This document shows positions 56,521 through 64,000 of a stretch of DNA of 64,000 bases, one piece after another; position 1 is the stretch's first letter; every line of letters starts with the position of its first letter. The stretch lies in NCBI GenBank assembly GCA_047606545.1, contig JASGEI010000020.1, positions 1 through 64,000 on the forward strand, given 5' to 3'. Origin of the DNA: JASGDC01 sp047606545. Lineage in GTDB: Bacteria > Actinomycetota > Actinomycetes > Actinomycetales > Micrococcaceae. Both the position numbers and the translations under genes were made by a program. The notes under the pieces were generated by a model. That model was given only the letters and a program-made list of their open reading frames with translations, ran no database searches and was not told where the DNA came from.

Positions 56521-56536
56521 TAACTATACATAGTTA
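56521..56536. promoter_or_regulatory. Candidate operator palindrome TAACTA-TACA-TAGTTA
   Basis: A perfect 6-bp inverted repeat, 28 nt after gntR and upstream of the DUF349 gene, near a TTGACA (56498-56503) and a TATAAT (56552-56557). Short AT-rich palindromes are typical GntR sites; assignment to this regulator is a guess. Confidence 0.35.
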
Positions 56537-56601
56537 TAAAAAAATTAGCGTTATAATGTTTATTAGCTTGATATAAAACACAAAATACATGAGAGATACC
56601 T

Positions 56602-57840
56602 ATGAGTGAAAAAACACTAACTAACGAATTAGGATATGTAGATTCAGAGGGTCGAGTTTTTCTTGGTAACGACGACGATGCGAAGTTACTTGGTCAGGTG
56701 CCAAATAGCACCCCTGAAAATGCACTTTCCTATTTCACTAAAAAATACGATGCAATCGTCGCTTCTCTAACCTTAAATGAGCAACGAATTGTACAACACG
56801 GTGCTAGTGCAAGAGATATTACTCGTTCAGTTAATGCAATTAAAGAAAATATTGCACAAGGAAAAGCTTTCGGTGATATAGAATCTCTAAATAAGAGAGT
56901 TACGATTTTAGAAACTCAGCTTGAAAATCTAAAGACCGAAGAGCAAGAGCAACGCCGACGAAATATTGAGGATGCAATTGCGCATCGTGAAGAAATTGTA
57001 CAAACTATTGAACAAGTAGCTGGACAAGATAAAAATAAAACTCAGTGGAAGCAAAGTACTGAAAAAATCAATACTGCTTTTGAAGAATGGAAAGCATCAC
57101 AGCGTCGCGGTCCACGTATTCCAAAAGCTCAAGAAGATGCGCTATGGCAACGTATTAAGAAATCACGCCAAGTTTTCGATAAAAACCGCCGTGAATTCTA
57201 TGCAAAGCAAAATGCGCGTAACGCTGAAGCTAAGAAAATTAAGCAAGAGTTAATTACAAAAGCACGCAAACTTGGTGATTCCACTGATTGGGAGCAAACT
57301 ACGCGTGATTACAAGAAGTTGATGAACGATTGGAAAACATCTCCTCGTGTTACTCGTAAAGAAGATGAGAAACTTTGGAAGCAATTCCGTGATGCACAAC
57401 AAACTTTTTTTGATAACAAGCAAAAAGCTATGGATGAATTAGATTCCAGCTTTGCGGAAAATATTGAACCGAAAAAAGCTATCCTTGCAGAAGCAGAGGC
57501 CTTGCTACCTATTGATGATGTTCGTAAATCACGTAAGAAGTTTAAAAATATTGTAGCCCGTTTCGAAGAAATTGGTCCAGTCCCACGTTCAGAAGCTCGT
57601 GATATCGAAGGTCGCATGCGTGCAGTTGAGAAGGCTCACAAAGATGCTGAAGATAAGTATTGGGAAGAAAATGACCCTGAGAAATCAGCACGTAGCTCTT
57701 CAATGATAAGCCAGTTAACTGCATCAATTGACAAACTGGAAGAAGATATCGCTAATGCCAAAAATGATAAGCAAAAGAAAGCTCTTGAAGATGAGCTCAA
57801 AGCTAAACAAAGCTGGCTAGATATGCTTAGTAAGCATTAA
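56602..57840 (+). CDS. DUF349 domain protein
   Basis: 412 aa, mostly helical and highly charged, with an N-terminal YVDSEGRVFLGNDDDAKLLGQ segment. Two or three DUF349 repeats are visible, each with a 'W.......W......R..R..E..LW..F' pattern (e.g. 160-200, 235-275, 310-350). DUF349 proteins are widespread near rel in actinobacteria; a clear molecular function is not known to me. Followed by a strong terminator. Confidence 0.88.
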   Translation: MSEKTLTNELGYVDSEGRVFLGNDDDAKLLGQVPNSTPENALSYFTKKYDAIVASLTLNEQRIVQHGASARDITRSVNAIKENIAQGKAFGDIESLNKRVTILETQLENLKTEEQEQRRRNIEDAIAHREEIVQTIEQVAGQDKNKTQWKQSTEKINTAFEEWKASQRRGPRIPKAQEDALWQRIKKSRQVFDKNRREFYAKQNARNAEAKKIKQELITKARKLGDSTDWEQTTRDYKKLMNDWKTSPRVTRKEDEKLWKQFRDAQQTFFDNKQKAMDELDSSFAENIEPKKAILAEAEALLPIDDVRKSRKKFKNIVARFEEIGPVPRSEARDIEGRMRAVEKAHKDAEDKYWEENDPEKSARSSSMISQLTASIDKLEEDIANAKNDKQKKALEDELKAKQSWLDMLSKH

Positions 57841-57908
57841 TACAAAAACTAATTCTAATTTTTGTAAAAAATTTACTAGACTTAAGGATGATATATTCAA
57901 GGTCATGA

Positions 57909-57936
57909 AAATAACCCCGAACTTTCGGGGTTATTT
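57909..57936 (+). terminator. Terminator of the DUF349 gene
   Basis: A perfect 12-bp stem (AAATAACCCCGA with TCGGGGTTATTT) and a 4-nt loop, followed by CTTTATT. Confidence 0.9.
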
Positions 57937-57963
57937 CTTTATTCAATAGGCATAGTAAATAAT

Positions 57964-58629
57964 ATGAATACGTCTATCGAACAACTAATCGCTCCTGATG
58001 ATATATACATTGAAGGTAGAGATTTTACCCCTCATGAGTTACAAGCAATGTGCTTAGATAACCTGCTTACCCATTACATTGGCAACGTGTATATCACAAC
58101 AGGCTATTTAGATACGCCAAATACTAGGATTCAAGCTGCAGCTGCTGGTCTACCAGAGTACGTGATACCACGCTGCATTTTTGGCTGGACTACTGCCTTA
58201 TGGATTTATGGTTTAACTACTACGCCATATCACCTTGATATTATTAGTGTTTCAGGAGAACATCGGCTTTCAAAGTACTTTAGATTTAACCAAGTGCGCA
58301 TTCATGAAATGCAAATTACTGGAAAAGATATTTGGTATATTTCAAATCTGAAAATTACTAGTCCTGAACGTACTGCTTTTGACATCGCCCTTTATTCATA
58401 TACTGAAAAAGCAATCCAACAACTTTTCCAACTTAAAAGTATTGCCAACTTTGACATAGTAGAACAAAAACTTCTTGAAGCCCAGCAGCGAAAATATCCG
58501 AAAGCACGCCAAGGTTTAAGACGTATCCGAATGATACGTGATAAATTTCCAGACTATCAACTACCAGAGTTCACTAGGAATTTTTTCGATACACATCAAA
58601 TACTCCATCAATCTGACGGACAGCTTTAA
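57964..58629 (+). CDS. AbiEi-like (type IV antitoxin-type) protein, no partner seen
   Basis: 221 aa. Residues about 65-85 (RCIFGWTTALWIYGLTTTPYHLDI) resemble the 'sxxSALxLHGL' turn of AbiEi-type antitoxins and related actinobacterial proteins; KITSPERTAFDIALY matches the conserved 'xVtspeRTxlDlA' segment. The usual N-terminal winged helix is shortened or diverged. No AbiEii nucleotidyltransferase toxin follows. Its last 56 bp overlap the 3' end of rel on the opposite strand. Function uncertain. Confidence 0.6.
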   Translation: MNTSIEQLIAPDDIYIEGRDFTPHELQAMCLDNLLTHYIGNVYITTGYLDTPNTRIQAAAAGLPEYVIPRCIFGWTTALWIYGLTTTPYHLDIISVSGEHRLSKYFRFNQVRIHEMQITGKDIWYISNLKITSPERTAFDIALYSYTEKAIQQLFQLKSIANFDIVEQKLLEAQQRKYPKARQGLRRIRMIRDKFPDYQLPEFTRNFFDTHQILHQSDGQL

Positions 58630-60859
58630 GGATATTAGATAGGTGATGTGGATCACCGATTTCAAAGACAAAACTAGAAGTTGCAAAACGATCATCAGCA
58701 GTTTTTACAGTTGCTGAAATGATATTTACCTGATGCTCAGAAAGTGTCTTTGTCACATCCGATAGTAAGCCACTACGATCTAGACCTTCTACTTGAATTT
58801 CAGCCAAATAAACATTGTGAGTTACTGGATCGCTAGTCCAACGAACTTCTACCATTCGGTCTTTATCATGCTCAAGAGCTTTGACATTCTTACAATCTTT
58901 ACGGTGAACTGAAATACCATGACCACGAGTTACAAAACCTATTAACTTATCTGGCGGTACTGGACGACAACACTGAGCCAATTTAACCATTACATCGGAC
59001 ATTCCATTTACTTCTACACCTGTATTAGCATCAGTTTTTGGTGGCTTTTTCTTAAAAGGTAAAGTATTCTCTGCAATATCCTCACTAGCACCTTCTTCAC
59101 CACCGTGATAGCTAAGAATTTTATTAGATACTGTAGAAGGCTGTAACTCGTTATTTCCAAGTGCTGCCCAGATATTATCTAAACTGGAGTACTTAGATTC
59201 ATCTACTAACGCTGCTAGAGTTTCAGAAGTTACCAAACGATGGAATGGCAAATTTTGTTTTCGCATGTAGTTAATAAGAACAGTTTTACCATGTTCAATT
59301 GCTTCGCCACGACGTTCTTTAGTAAACCATTGCTTAATCTTACTCTTAGCCCGACCACTTTGCACAAAGTCTAACCAGTTTTTATTTGGTCCAGCATTTT
59401 GCGCTTTTGAAGTAATGACTTGCACAGTATCTCCATTTTGTAACACTGTAGATAATGGCACCATTCGGCCATTAACACGTGCACCTACTGTACGATGTCC
59501 CACATCTGTATGGACACTATAGGCAAAGTCCACTGGAGTAGAATTAGCAGCTAACGCTTTAACTTCGCCAGCTGGAGTATAAACATAAACTTCAGTACCA
59601 CTAATCTCATGCTTTAGTGAATCTAAGAATTCTTGTGGATCATCAGTCTCTGCTTGCCAGTCAACCAAAGATTTTACCCAATCCACATTGGAGTCAACCG
59701 TAGGAGCACTGTCATCTTGCTCACCACGCATGTCTGCTTTGTACTTCCAGTGTGCTGCCACACCGTACTCAGCTCGCCTATGCATATCATGGGTACGAAT
59801 CTGAATCTCAACTGGTTTACCTTCTGGCCCTAACACTGTGGTGTGCAAAGACTGATACATATTGAACTTTGGCATCGCAATATAGTCTTTGAAACGACCA
59901 TGAATTGGCCGCCATTGTGCGTGAATTGCTCCCAAAGTCGCATAACAATCTTGAATTGTATCTACTAACACCCGTACACCCATAAGATCGTAGATTTCAT
60001 CGAAGTCTTTGCCACGACCAATCATCTTTTGATAAATAGAATAATAGTGCTTGTTTCGAGCTGAAATATCCGCATCAATATGAGCTGTTTTTAAATCTTT
60101 TTGGATAATATGCTCTACTTTTTTAAGCAGTTTTTCACGTTCTGGCGCACGTTCTTGCACCATACGTACTATCTCTTCATAAATCTTTGGGTAAAGCACT
60201 TTAAATGAAAGCTCTTCTAGCTCCCACTTAACCTGATTAATACCAAGACGATGTGCTAATGGTGCATAAATCTCTAATGTTTCTTTAGCTTTAACTGCAG
60301 CACGATCACGAGGCATGAATTCCCAAGTTCGAGCATTGTGTACTCGGTCTGCAAGTTTAATAAACAAAACACGTACGTCTTTAGCCATTGCAACAATCAT
60401 CTTACGAACTGTCTCTGCTGCTGCAGCCTCACCGTACATAACTTTATCTAACTTAGTAACACCATCAACTAGATGTGTCACTGTTGGACCGAATTCCTCA
60501 GTACACTCCTGCAGCGTGTAATCTGTATCCTCAACAGTGTCATGAAGCAACGCTGCTATTAGTGTTTGACCTACTGCACCGAATTCAGCCAGAATTGCTG
60601 CCACTGCTACTGGGTGCGTGATATATGGCTCTCCTGATTTACGTACTTGGCCACGATGCTTTTCTTCTGCTACATTGTAAGCCCGAATTATTGGCGCTAA
60701 ATCTTCATCTGGAGACTGCTTTTCCAGTACTTCTAATAGCGGTTTCAATAGTTTTGGAGGATTTTTAAGCTCACGCCCAGTAAGCTTTTCCGCCTGAAGC
60801 TCTGTTCCTTTCGGCTTATCCGTATCTGTAGGTTGGATGATTGGTTCATCAGTACTCAT
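58574..60859 (-). CDS. rel: Bifunctional (p)ppGpp synthetase/hydrolase (RelA/SpoT homologue)
   Basis: 761 aa long RSH. Hydrolase HD domain (KSGEPYITHPVAVA, LLHDTVEDTDYTL), synthetase domain (YQSLHTTVLGPEGKPVEIQIRTHDMHRRAEYGVAAHWKYK), TGS domain (VYVYTPAGEVKALAANSTPVDFAYSVHTDVGH), a zinc/helical region, and a C-terminal ACT domain. HD and synthetase motifs are both intact, so it should make and degrade the alarmone. In relatives secD-secF(-apt)-rel are neighbours; here a PTS operon separates rel from secF. Confidence 0.96.
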   Translation of the reverse strand: MSTDEPIIQPTDTDKPKGTELQAEKLTGRELKNPPKLLKPLLEVLEKQSPDEDLAPIIRAYNVAEEKHRGQVRKSGEPYITHPVAVAAILAEFGAVGQTLIAALLHDTVEDTDYTLQECTEEFGPTVTHLVDGVTKLDKVMYGEAAAAETVRKMIVAMAKDVRVLFIKLADRVHNARTWEFMPRDRAAVKAKETLEIYAPLAHRLGINQVKWELEELSFKVLYPKIYEEIVRMVQERAPEREKLLKKVEHIIQKDLKTAHIDADISARNKHYYSIYQKMIGRGKDFDEIYDLMGVRVLVDTIQDCYATLGAIHAQWRPIHGRFKDYIAMPKFNMYQSLHTTVLGPEGKPVEIQIRTHDMHRRAEYGVAAHWKYKADMRGEQDDSAPTVDSNVDWVKSLVDWQAETDDPQEFLDSLKHEISGTEVYVYTPAGEVKALAANSTPVDFAYSVHTDVGHRTVGARVNGRMVPLSTVLQNGDTVQVITSKAQNAGPNKNWLDFVQSGRAKSKIKQWFTKERRGEAIEHGKTVLINYMRKQNLPFHRLVTSETLAALVDESKYSSLDNIWAALGNNELQPSTVSNKILSYHGGEEGASEDIAENTLPFKKKPPKTDANTGVEVNGMSDVMVKLAQCCRPVPPDKLIGFVTRGHGISVHRKDCKNVKALEHDKDRMVEVRWTSDPVTHNVYLAEIQVEGLDRSGLLSDVTKTLSEHQVNIISATVKTADDRFATSSFVFEIGDPHHLSNILKAVRQIDGVFDVYRKNS

Positions 60860-60944
60860 GACACATACCTCCCGTAAGTCTCAATTATTCAATTTTAGCT
60901 CACTGAAAGCATCATTGCATATCGTCTATAGTATCCACTTCTAC

Positions 60945-61012
60945 GAATGTAGAACTAATTTGCTTTTATAGAGTGAATATTCCTTCTACTTTAGCCAATT
61001 AGTTCTACATTC
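60945..61012. repeat. Hairpin-ended 64-bp element, copy 1 (left of PTS operon)
   Basis: Terminal inverted repeats of 16 bp (GAATGTAGAACTAATT and its exact complement) enclose the element. Its 64-bp core (60947-61010) is identical at 58 of 64 positions, without gaps, to 63236-63299. It lies 24 nt after the EIIC stop and could act as a terminator or be a MITE-like element. Confidence 0.85.
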
Positions 61013-61036
61013 AAAGCGTGAAGATGCACCAACTAA

Positions 61037-62404
61037 TTACTCAGCTTTTTCAAGCTTCTTCTCACGATTATTCAAAATTGCACTAGACAAAACTATAATC
61101 ACAACAAAGCTAATAATTCCACCAATAAGTAGACCGGATCCAGCTTGACCTAAGTGTCCTAATGCTAGCCCTGGAATCAAATAATCAGTATCAGCAAATG
61201 TAGATGAAGCACCTTTAAGCTGTCCAAGTACTGGCAAGATAAATAATGGCAACCAACTAATCAATAAACCATTGAAGGCTGCACCTGCTATTGCACCTTT
61301 TCTACCACCAGTTGCATTACCATAGACACCTGCTGCAGCACCACAGAAGAAGTGTCCTACTACCCCGGGGATAATTACTGTAGTTTTCATTCCTACCATC
61401 GCAAACATTGAAAGAGTTCCAACCAAAAAACTTACAAAGAAACCAATCAAAACTGCATTAGGAGCATACGGGAAAACAATAGGAACATCCAAAGCTGGTT
61501 TAGAGTTTGGCACTAATTTTTTAGCAATACCTTGAAATGCTGGGACAATCTCAGCCAACACCATACGCACACCTTGAAGTACCACTACGAAGCCAGCAGT
61601 AAAAGTTCCTGCTTGAACTAGTGCATAAACCACAGCATTTGTTCCATCACTTAATTGTGATTCTACATATTTAGGACCTGCCATCAAGGCTAGAACTATG
61701 TATACCACACCCATTAGCAAGATAATTGATACTGTAGAGTCCCTTAAGAAACCGAAACTCTTTGGAATATTTAAATCTTCAGTAGATTTTTCTTTATCCC
61801 CTACCAATTTTCCAATATAACCACTTGCAGCATAACCAATATTTCCAGTATGCCCCATTGCTACACTGTCGTTACCAGTAATTTTGCGCATAAATGGTTG
61901 TGTTAAAGCAGGTGTTACAGTAAGCAAAGTACCTTCAAAAACACCACCAATAATAATCATCAATGGACTAGGCTTAAGACCAGCACCTACCAGAATTGCT
62001 GCGGTAAATGCAGACATGTAAAGCATTGCTTGACCAGTTAAGAATATGTACTTAAAGCGAGTAAATCTAGCTAACAAAATATTTGTAATCATACCTACTA
62101 GCATGATTAATGCTGTTGGAGTGCCAAGCTCTTGTAAAGCAATTGCTACGACTGCCTCATTACTAGGAACTACCCCTTGAGTATGCAATGCTTTTTGGAA
62201 CATTTTAGCGAATGGATCCAAGGAAGTACTAATTAGACCAGCACCACCAATAAGTACAAGAAAACCTACAAAGGTCTTAACTGTACCTTGTACTACATCG
62301 GAAAACTTTTTCTTTTGTAAGACTAATCCCAACAAAGCAATTAAGGAAATTAGAATTGCAGGTTGCCCTACGATAGAAACGAAGAGGTTTAAAACTCCTT
62401 TCAC
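61037..62404 (-). CDS. ulaA: PTS ascorbate-type (UlaA/SgaT family) EIIC
   Basis: 455 aa with about 11 transmembrane segments. Family marks: LNLFVSIVGQPAILISLIALLG at the start, GHTGNIGYAASGYIG, and AALAG-type glycine-rich helices (FFCGAAAGVYGNATGGRKGAIAGAAFNGL). It would move and phosphorylate L-ascorbate or a related sugar acid. Start GTG 62404 with AAGGAG 8 nt upstream. Gene order here is EIIA-EIIB-EIIC, unlike ulaABC of E. coli. Substrate identity is inferred from family only. Confidence 0.88.
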   Translation of the reverse strand: MKGVLNLFVSIVGQPAILISLIALLGLVLQKKKFSDVVQGTVKTFVGFLVLIGGAGLISTSLDPFAKMFQKALHTQGVVPSNEAVVAIALQELGTPTALIMLVGMITNILLARFTRFKYIFLTGQAMLYMSAFTAAILVGAGLKPSPLMIIIGGVFEGTLLTVTPALTQPFMRKITGNDSVAMGHTGNIGYAASGYIGKLVGDKEKSTEDLNIPKSFGFLRDSTVSIILLMGVVYIVLALMAGPKYVESQLSDGTNAVVYALVQAGTFTAGFVVVLQGVRMVLAEIVPAFQGIAKKLVPNSKPALDVPIVFPYAPNAVLIGFFVSFLVGTLSMFAMVGMKTTVIIPGVVGHFFCGAAAGVYGNATGGRKGAIAGAAFNGLLISWLPLFILPVLGQLKGASSTFADTDYLIPGLALGHLGQAGSGLLIGGIISFVVIIVLSSAILNNREKKLEKAE

Positions 62405-62415
62405 AATTTCACTCC

Positions 62416-62709
62416 TTAATTGTGCTCGATATTATTTTCATCTAGAATTCGATAAACTTGCTGTTTGGTTTCAGCTACATCGATTATTGCTTGTAATGGC
62501 ACAAGCTTTTCTTTAGGAATATTGCTTAGTGAATCTTCTAAAGTGTGCTCGATGAAGAAATAATCTGCCATATCTGCACTAACACTTCCCACATCAGCAT
62601 GGTCGACCTGGAAGTTATCCATATCAACTCCTGAATCTTCCAAGATTTGCTTGATATTCATCTCCACCATAAAGCTAGTACCTAATCCACTTAGCATCAA
62701 GTAATGCAT
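62416..62709 (-). CDS. PTS EIIB (lactose/ascorbate superfamily), N-terminally truncated and lacking the phospho-cysteine
   Basis: 97 aa, beginning M-H-Y-L-M-L-S-G-L-G-T-S-F-M. Family EIIB proteins begin with a strand and the P-loop C-G-x-G-x-G-T-S, whose Cys carries the phosphate. Here the loop starts at S-G-L-G-T-S; the Cys-Gly pair and the first strand are missing, and the protein contains no Cys at all. The ORF overlaps the EIIA ORF by 35 nt in another frame. The remainder (VEMNIKQILEDSGV, QVDHADVGSVSADMADYFF) is normal. Most simply a small deletion fused the two genes out of frame; it is probably inactive unless this is a sequence error. Confidence 0.75.
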   Translation of the reverse strand: MHYLMLSGLGTSFMVEMNIKQILEDSGVDMDNFQVDHADVGSVSADMADYFFIEHTLEDSLSNIPKEKLVPLQAIIDVAETKQQVYRILDENNIEHN

Positions 62710-63094
62710 TTAAACTTTCTTTTTTAATTAAAAGTTTGGTAAGACCAGCCAATGCTGCTAAATGTGATTCATTATCTGCTGCCGCTAAGCAAATAAATAA
62801 CGTAATAGGGTGTTCTTTCTTATCTAGCAAATGAACTGTCTCATTGGTTTTCAGTAATGACATCCCTACTTTGTTAACACCATCTTCAGGTCTCGCATGC
62901 GGTAGGGCTACTCGATCTCCAACATTAATGAAAGCACCAAATTCTTTAACACGATCAATCATTGCTGTTATATATTCATCTTCAATTATTTTTTCTTTAA
63001 GTAAGGGCTGAGCTGCAAGTTCAATAGCTTCTTCCCAATTTAATTTCTCATTAGTTATTTGAATAGTTTCATCCGTCAACAGCTCTGTTAACAT
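62675..63094 (-). CDS. PTS EIIA (mannitol/fructose/ascorbate type), C-terminally shortened
   Basis: 139 aa. Phosphorylation site H66 in VALPHARPEDGV is intact, as are the flanking EFGAFINVGDR and the ITLFICLAAADNESHLAALAGL core. Family members run about 10-15 residues further after the '...ESLNALLDAK' helix (a last 'EIxxLI' helix); here the frame ends abruptly with WIRY where EIIB sequence begins. SD AAAGGTG lies before ATG 63094. It is the first gene of the operon and is controlled by a promoter that may contain the G12 tract. Confidence 0.82.
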   Translation of the reverse strand: MLTELLTDETIQITNEKLNWEEAIELAAQPLLKEKIIEDEYITAMIDRVKEFGAFINVGDRVALPHARPEDGVNKVGMSLLKTNETVHLLDKKEHPITLFICLAAADNESHLAALAGLTKLLIKKESLNALLDAKWIRY

Positions 63095-63141
63095 TTATCG
63101 CACCTTTATTGGTAATTTGCCTCATAATTAGGCTGATTCAG

Positions 63142-63162
63142 TATTGCCATTAAATGACAATA
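63142..63162. promoter_or_regulatory. 21-nt palindrome in the PTS promoter region
   Basis: TATTG-C-CAT-TAA-ATG-A-CAATA, symmetric except for one central-flank mismatch. It directly abuts the G12 tract and covers the proposed -10, so it is a good candidate operator. Confidence 0.5.
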
Positions 63163-63188
63163 CCCCCCCCCCCCGAGCTAAAAGTCAA
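63157..63188 (-). promoter_or_regulatory. Candidate phase-variable promoter of the PTS operon
   Basis: Minus strand: -35-like TTGACT (63188-63183), a 20-nt spacer of TTTAGCTC plus 12 G, then -10-like TATTGT (63162-63157), about 63 nt before the EIIA start. A 17-nt spacer would need 9 G. This layout resembles homopolymer-spaced promoters such as neisserial porA. Confidence 0.55.
63163..63174. repeat. Homopolymer tract C12 (G12 on the minus strand)
   Basis: Twelve uninterrupted C, by far the longest G/C run in an otherwise AT-rich window. Confidence 0.98.
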
Positions 63189-63235
63189 ATACAATTACCG
63201 CAATACTTTAAACTTTTAAATAACTATTTTTACTT

Positions 63236-63299
63236 ATGTAGAACTATTTTGCTTTTGTAGCGTAAATATTCCTTCTACATTAGACAATTAGTTCTACAT
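63236..63299. repeat. Hairpin-ended 64-bp element, copy 2 (right of PTS operon)
   Basis: Same length and orientation as the copy at 60947-61010, with six substitutions. The perfect terminal repeat here is 11 bp (ATGTAGAACTA / TAGTTCTACAT). It is followed by short CTACATCCAAGG direct repeats up to about 63339. Confidence 0.85.
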
Positions 63300-63344
63300 C
63301 CAAGGTGTTATGTCTACAGTGTTATATCTACATCCAAGGCAATA

Positions 63345-63376
63345 AAAGAGACCCAGTATAATTACTGAGTCTCTTT
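63345..63376 (-). terminator. Terminator after secF
   Basis: A 14-bp stem on the minus strand (AAAGAGACTCAGTA with TACTGGGTCTCTTT, one G-U) and a 4-nt loop, then TATT; 27 nt after the secF stop. Confidence 0.88.
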
Positions 63377-63403
63377 AAGGTATAAAATTCGACTATGCTG
63401 TTG

Positions 63404-64000
63404 CTAATTCACTTTTTCATCGTTTTCTGTATCACGACTAGCTAATACTGCTTCATCGTGTGCAGCTACCTTCTTATCGCGCTCTCGTAAATGTGCATAA
63501 AAAGGTGATGCAATGAAGATCGTCGAATAAGTACCAACTAAGATACCAATAAATAATGCCAGTGAAAGATCTTTCAAAGTACCAGCACCCAGCATGAACG
63601 CACCAATAAATAAAATAGATGCTACTGGTAGTACTGCCACAATTGAAGTATTGATAGACCTAATCAAAGTTTGGTTAACGGCTAAGTTAACTAACTCACC
63701 AAAAGTACGTTTCTTTTCGTTTGCAAAATTAGCTGTATTCTCACGAATCTTATCGAAAACCACTACTGTGTCATACATTGAGTATCCCAAAATGGTTAAG
63801 AACCCAATAACTGTAGCTGGCGTTACTTCAAAGTTTGAAACTGCGTAAATACCCGTAGTAATGATTAAGTCATGGAAAAGCGCAACTAGCGCAGCAAGTG
63901 ACATCTTCCAAGTACGGAAATACAATGCCATTACCAACGAAACAATCGCCAAGAAAACTGCAAGTGCTATCAATGCTGAACGAGTTACATCTGCACCCCA
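63404..64000 (-). CDS. secF: Protein translocase subunit SecF (5' end outside the window)
   Basis: The C-terminal about 198 residues of SecF. The frame runs off the right edge (W-G-A-D-V-T-R-S-A-L... is still in frame before the first internal start candidate), so this is an edge-truncated gene and not a short one. Transmembrane segments, the VTPATVIGFLTILGYSMYDTVVVFDKIRENT signature loop and the C-terminal SPFYAHLRERDKK are present. SecD presumably lies upstream. It uses the proton gradient to help pull exported proteins. Confidence 0.95.
   Translation of the reverse strand, partial: WGADVTRSALIALAVFLAIVSLVMALYFRTWKMSLAALVALFHDLIITTGIYAVSNFEVTPATVIGFLTILGYSMYDTVVVFDKIRENTANFANEKKRTFGELVNLAVNQTLIRSINTSIVAVLPVASILFIGAFMLGAGTLKDLSLALFIGILVGTYSTIFIASPFYAHLRERDKKVAAHDEAVLASRDTENDEKVN

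Noticed and set aside
63973..64000. A short 189-aa SecF starting at 63973
   Set aside because: The reading frame continues to the window edge with conserved SecF residues, so the gene is cut by the window.

Overview
The window comes from an AT-rich actinobacterium. Lineage markers are opcA next to zwf, the order uvrA-uvrC-rapZ-yvcK-whiA, a pgk-tpiA-secG operon with gap beside it, and secF/relA/DUF349 near each other. Synteny looks like Actinomycetaceae or a related order, but the species cannot be named from sequence alone. The AT richness, several toxin-like modules and two simple-sequence-repeat loci suggest a host-adapted organism (inference).

Layout. 0-5.3 kb is an accessory block: a ribbon-helix-helix/HTH/PIN three-gene operon, a YefM-YoeB toxin-antitoxin pair with a recognisable TGTACA operator, and an 886-aa coiled-coil protein ending in a lipase-like hydrolase. 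5.5-13.5 kb (+) is a tightly coupled pentose-phosphate operon, tkt-tal-pgi-zwf-opcA-pgl. 14.1-26.2 kb (-) holds secG-tpiA-pgk, gap, sodA, and the whiA-yvcK-rapZ-uvrC-uvrA block. 26.3-34.2 kb is a second accessory block: a type III restriction-modification system whose mod gene begins in a (AAGC)n tetranucleotide tract, an Acs1/Bcs1-like CDP-ribitol enzyme, and a Fic protein. 34.2-47.1 kb (-) holds a heterodimeric ABC exporter, an OafA-like acyltransferase, a pair of dynamin-like GTPases, TerC, uvrB and coaE. 47.3-55.7 kb holds rpsA, rarA, map, aspS, hisS and a divergent cyclophilin. 55.8-60.9 kb holds a GntR regulator, a DUF349 protein, an AbiEi-like protein and rel. 61.0-63.1 kb is an ascorbate-type PTS operon, followed by the 3' part of secF at the right edge.

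How the genes work together. Tkt, Tal, Zwf-OpcA and Pgl form the pentose phosphate cycle, with Pgi linking it to glycolysis; Gap, Pgk and TpiA cover the triose steps. UvrA, UvrB and UvrC are all present, in two separate places.

Main results of the hunt. (1) The type III mod gene has a 12-unit AAGC repeat directly after a well-placed ATG (31205). In this sequence that ATG is out of frame with the 603-aa methyltransferase, so the gene reads as phase-OFF; 10 or 13 repeats would switch it ON. (2) The PTS operon has a 12-G tract between a -35-like TTGACT and a -10-like TATTGT with a 20-nt spacer; losing 3 G would give 17 nt, the architecture of phase-variable promoters. (3) The same operon lies between two 91%-identical 64-bp elements with inverted ends, and its EIIB has lost the phospho-cysteine while EIIA has lost its C-terminus, apparently through one small deletion. 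No tRNA, rRNA or CRISPR was seen.
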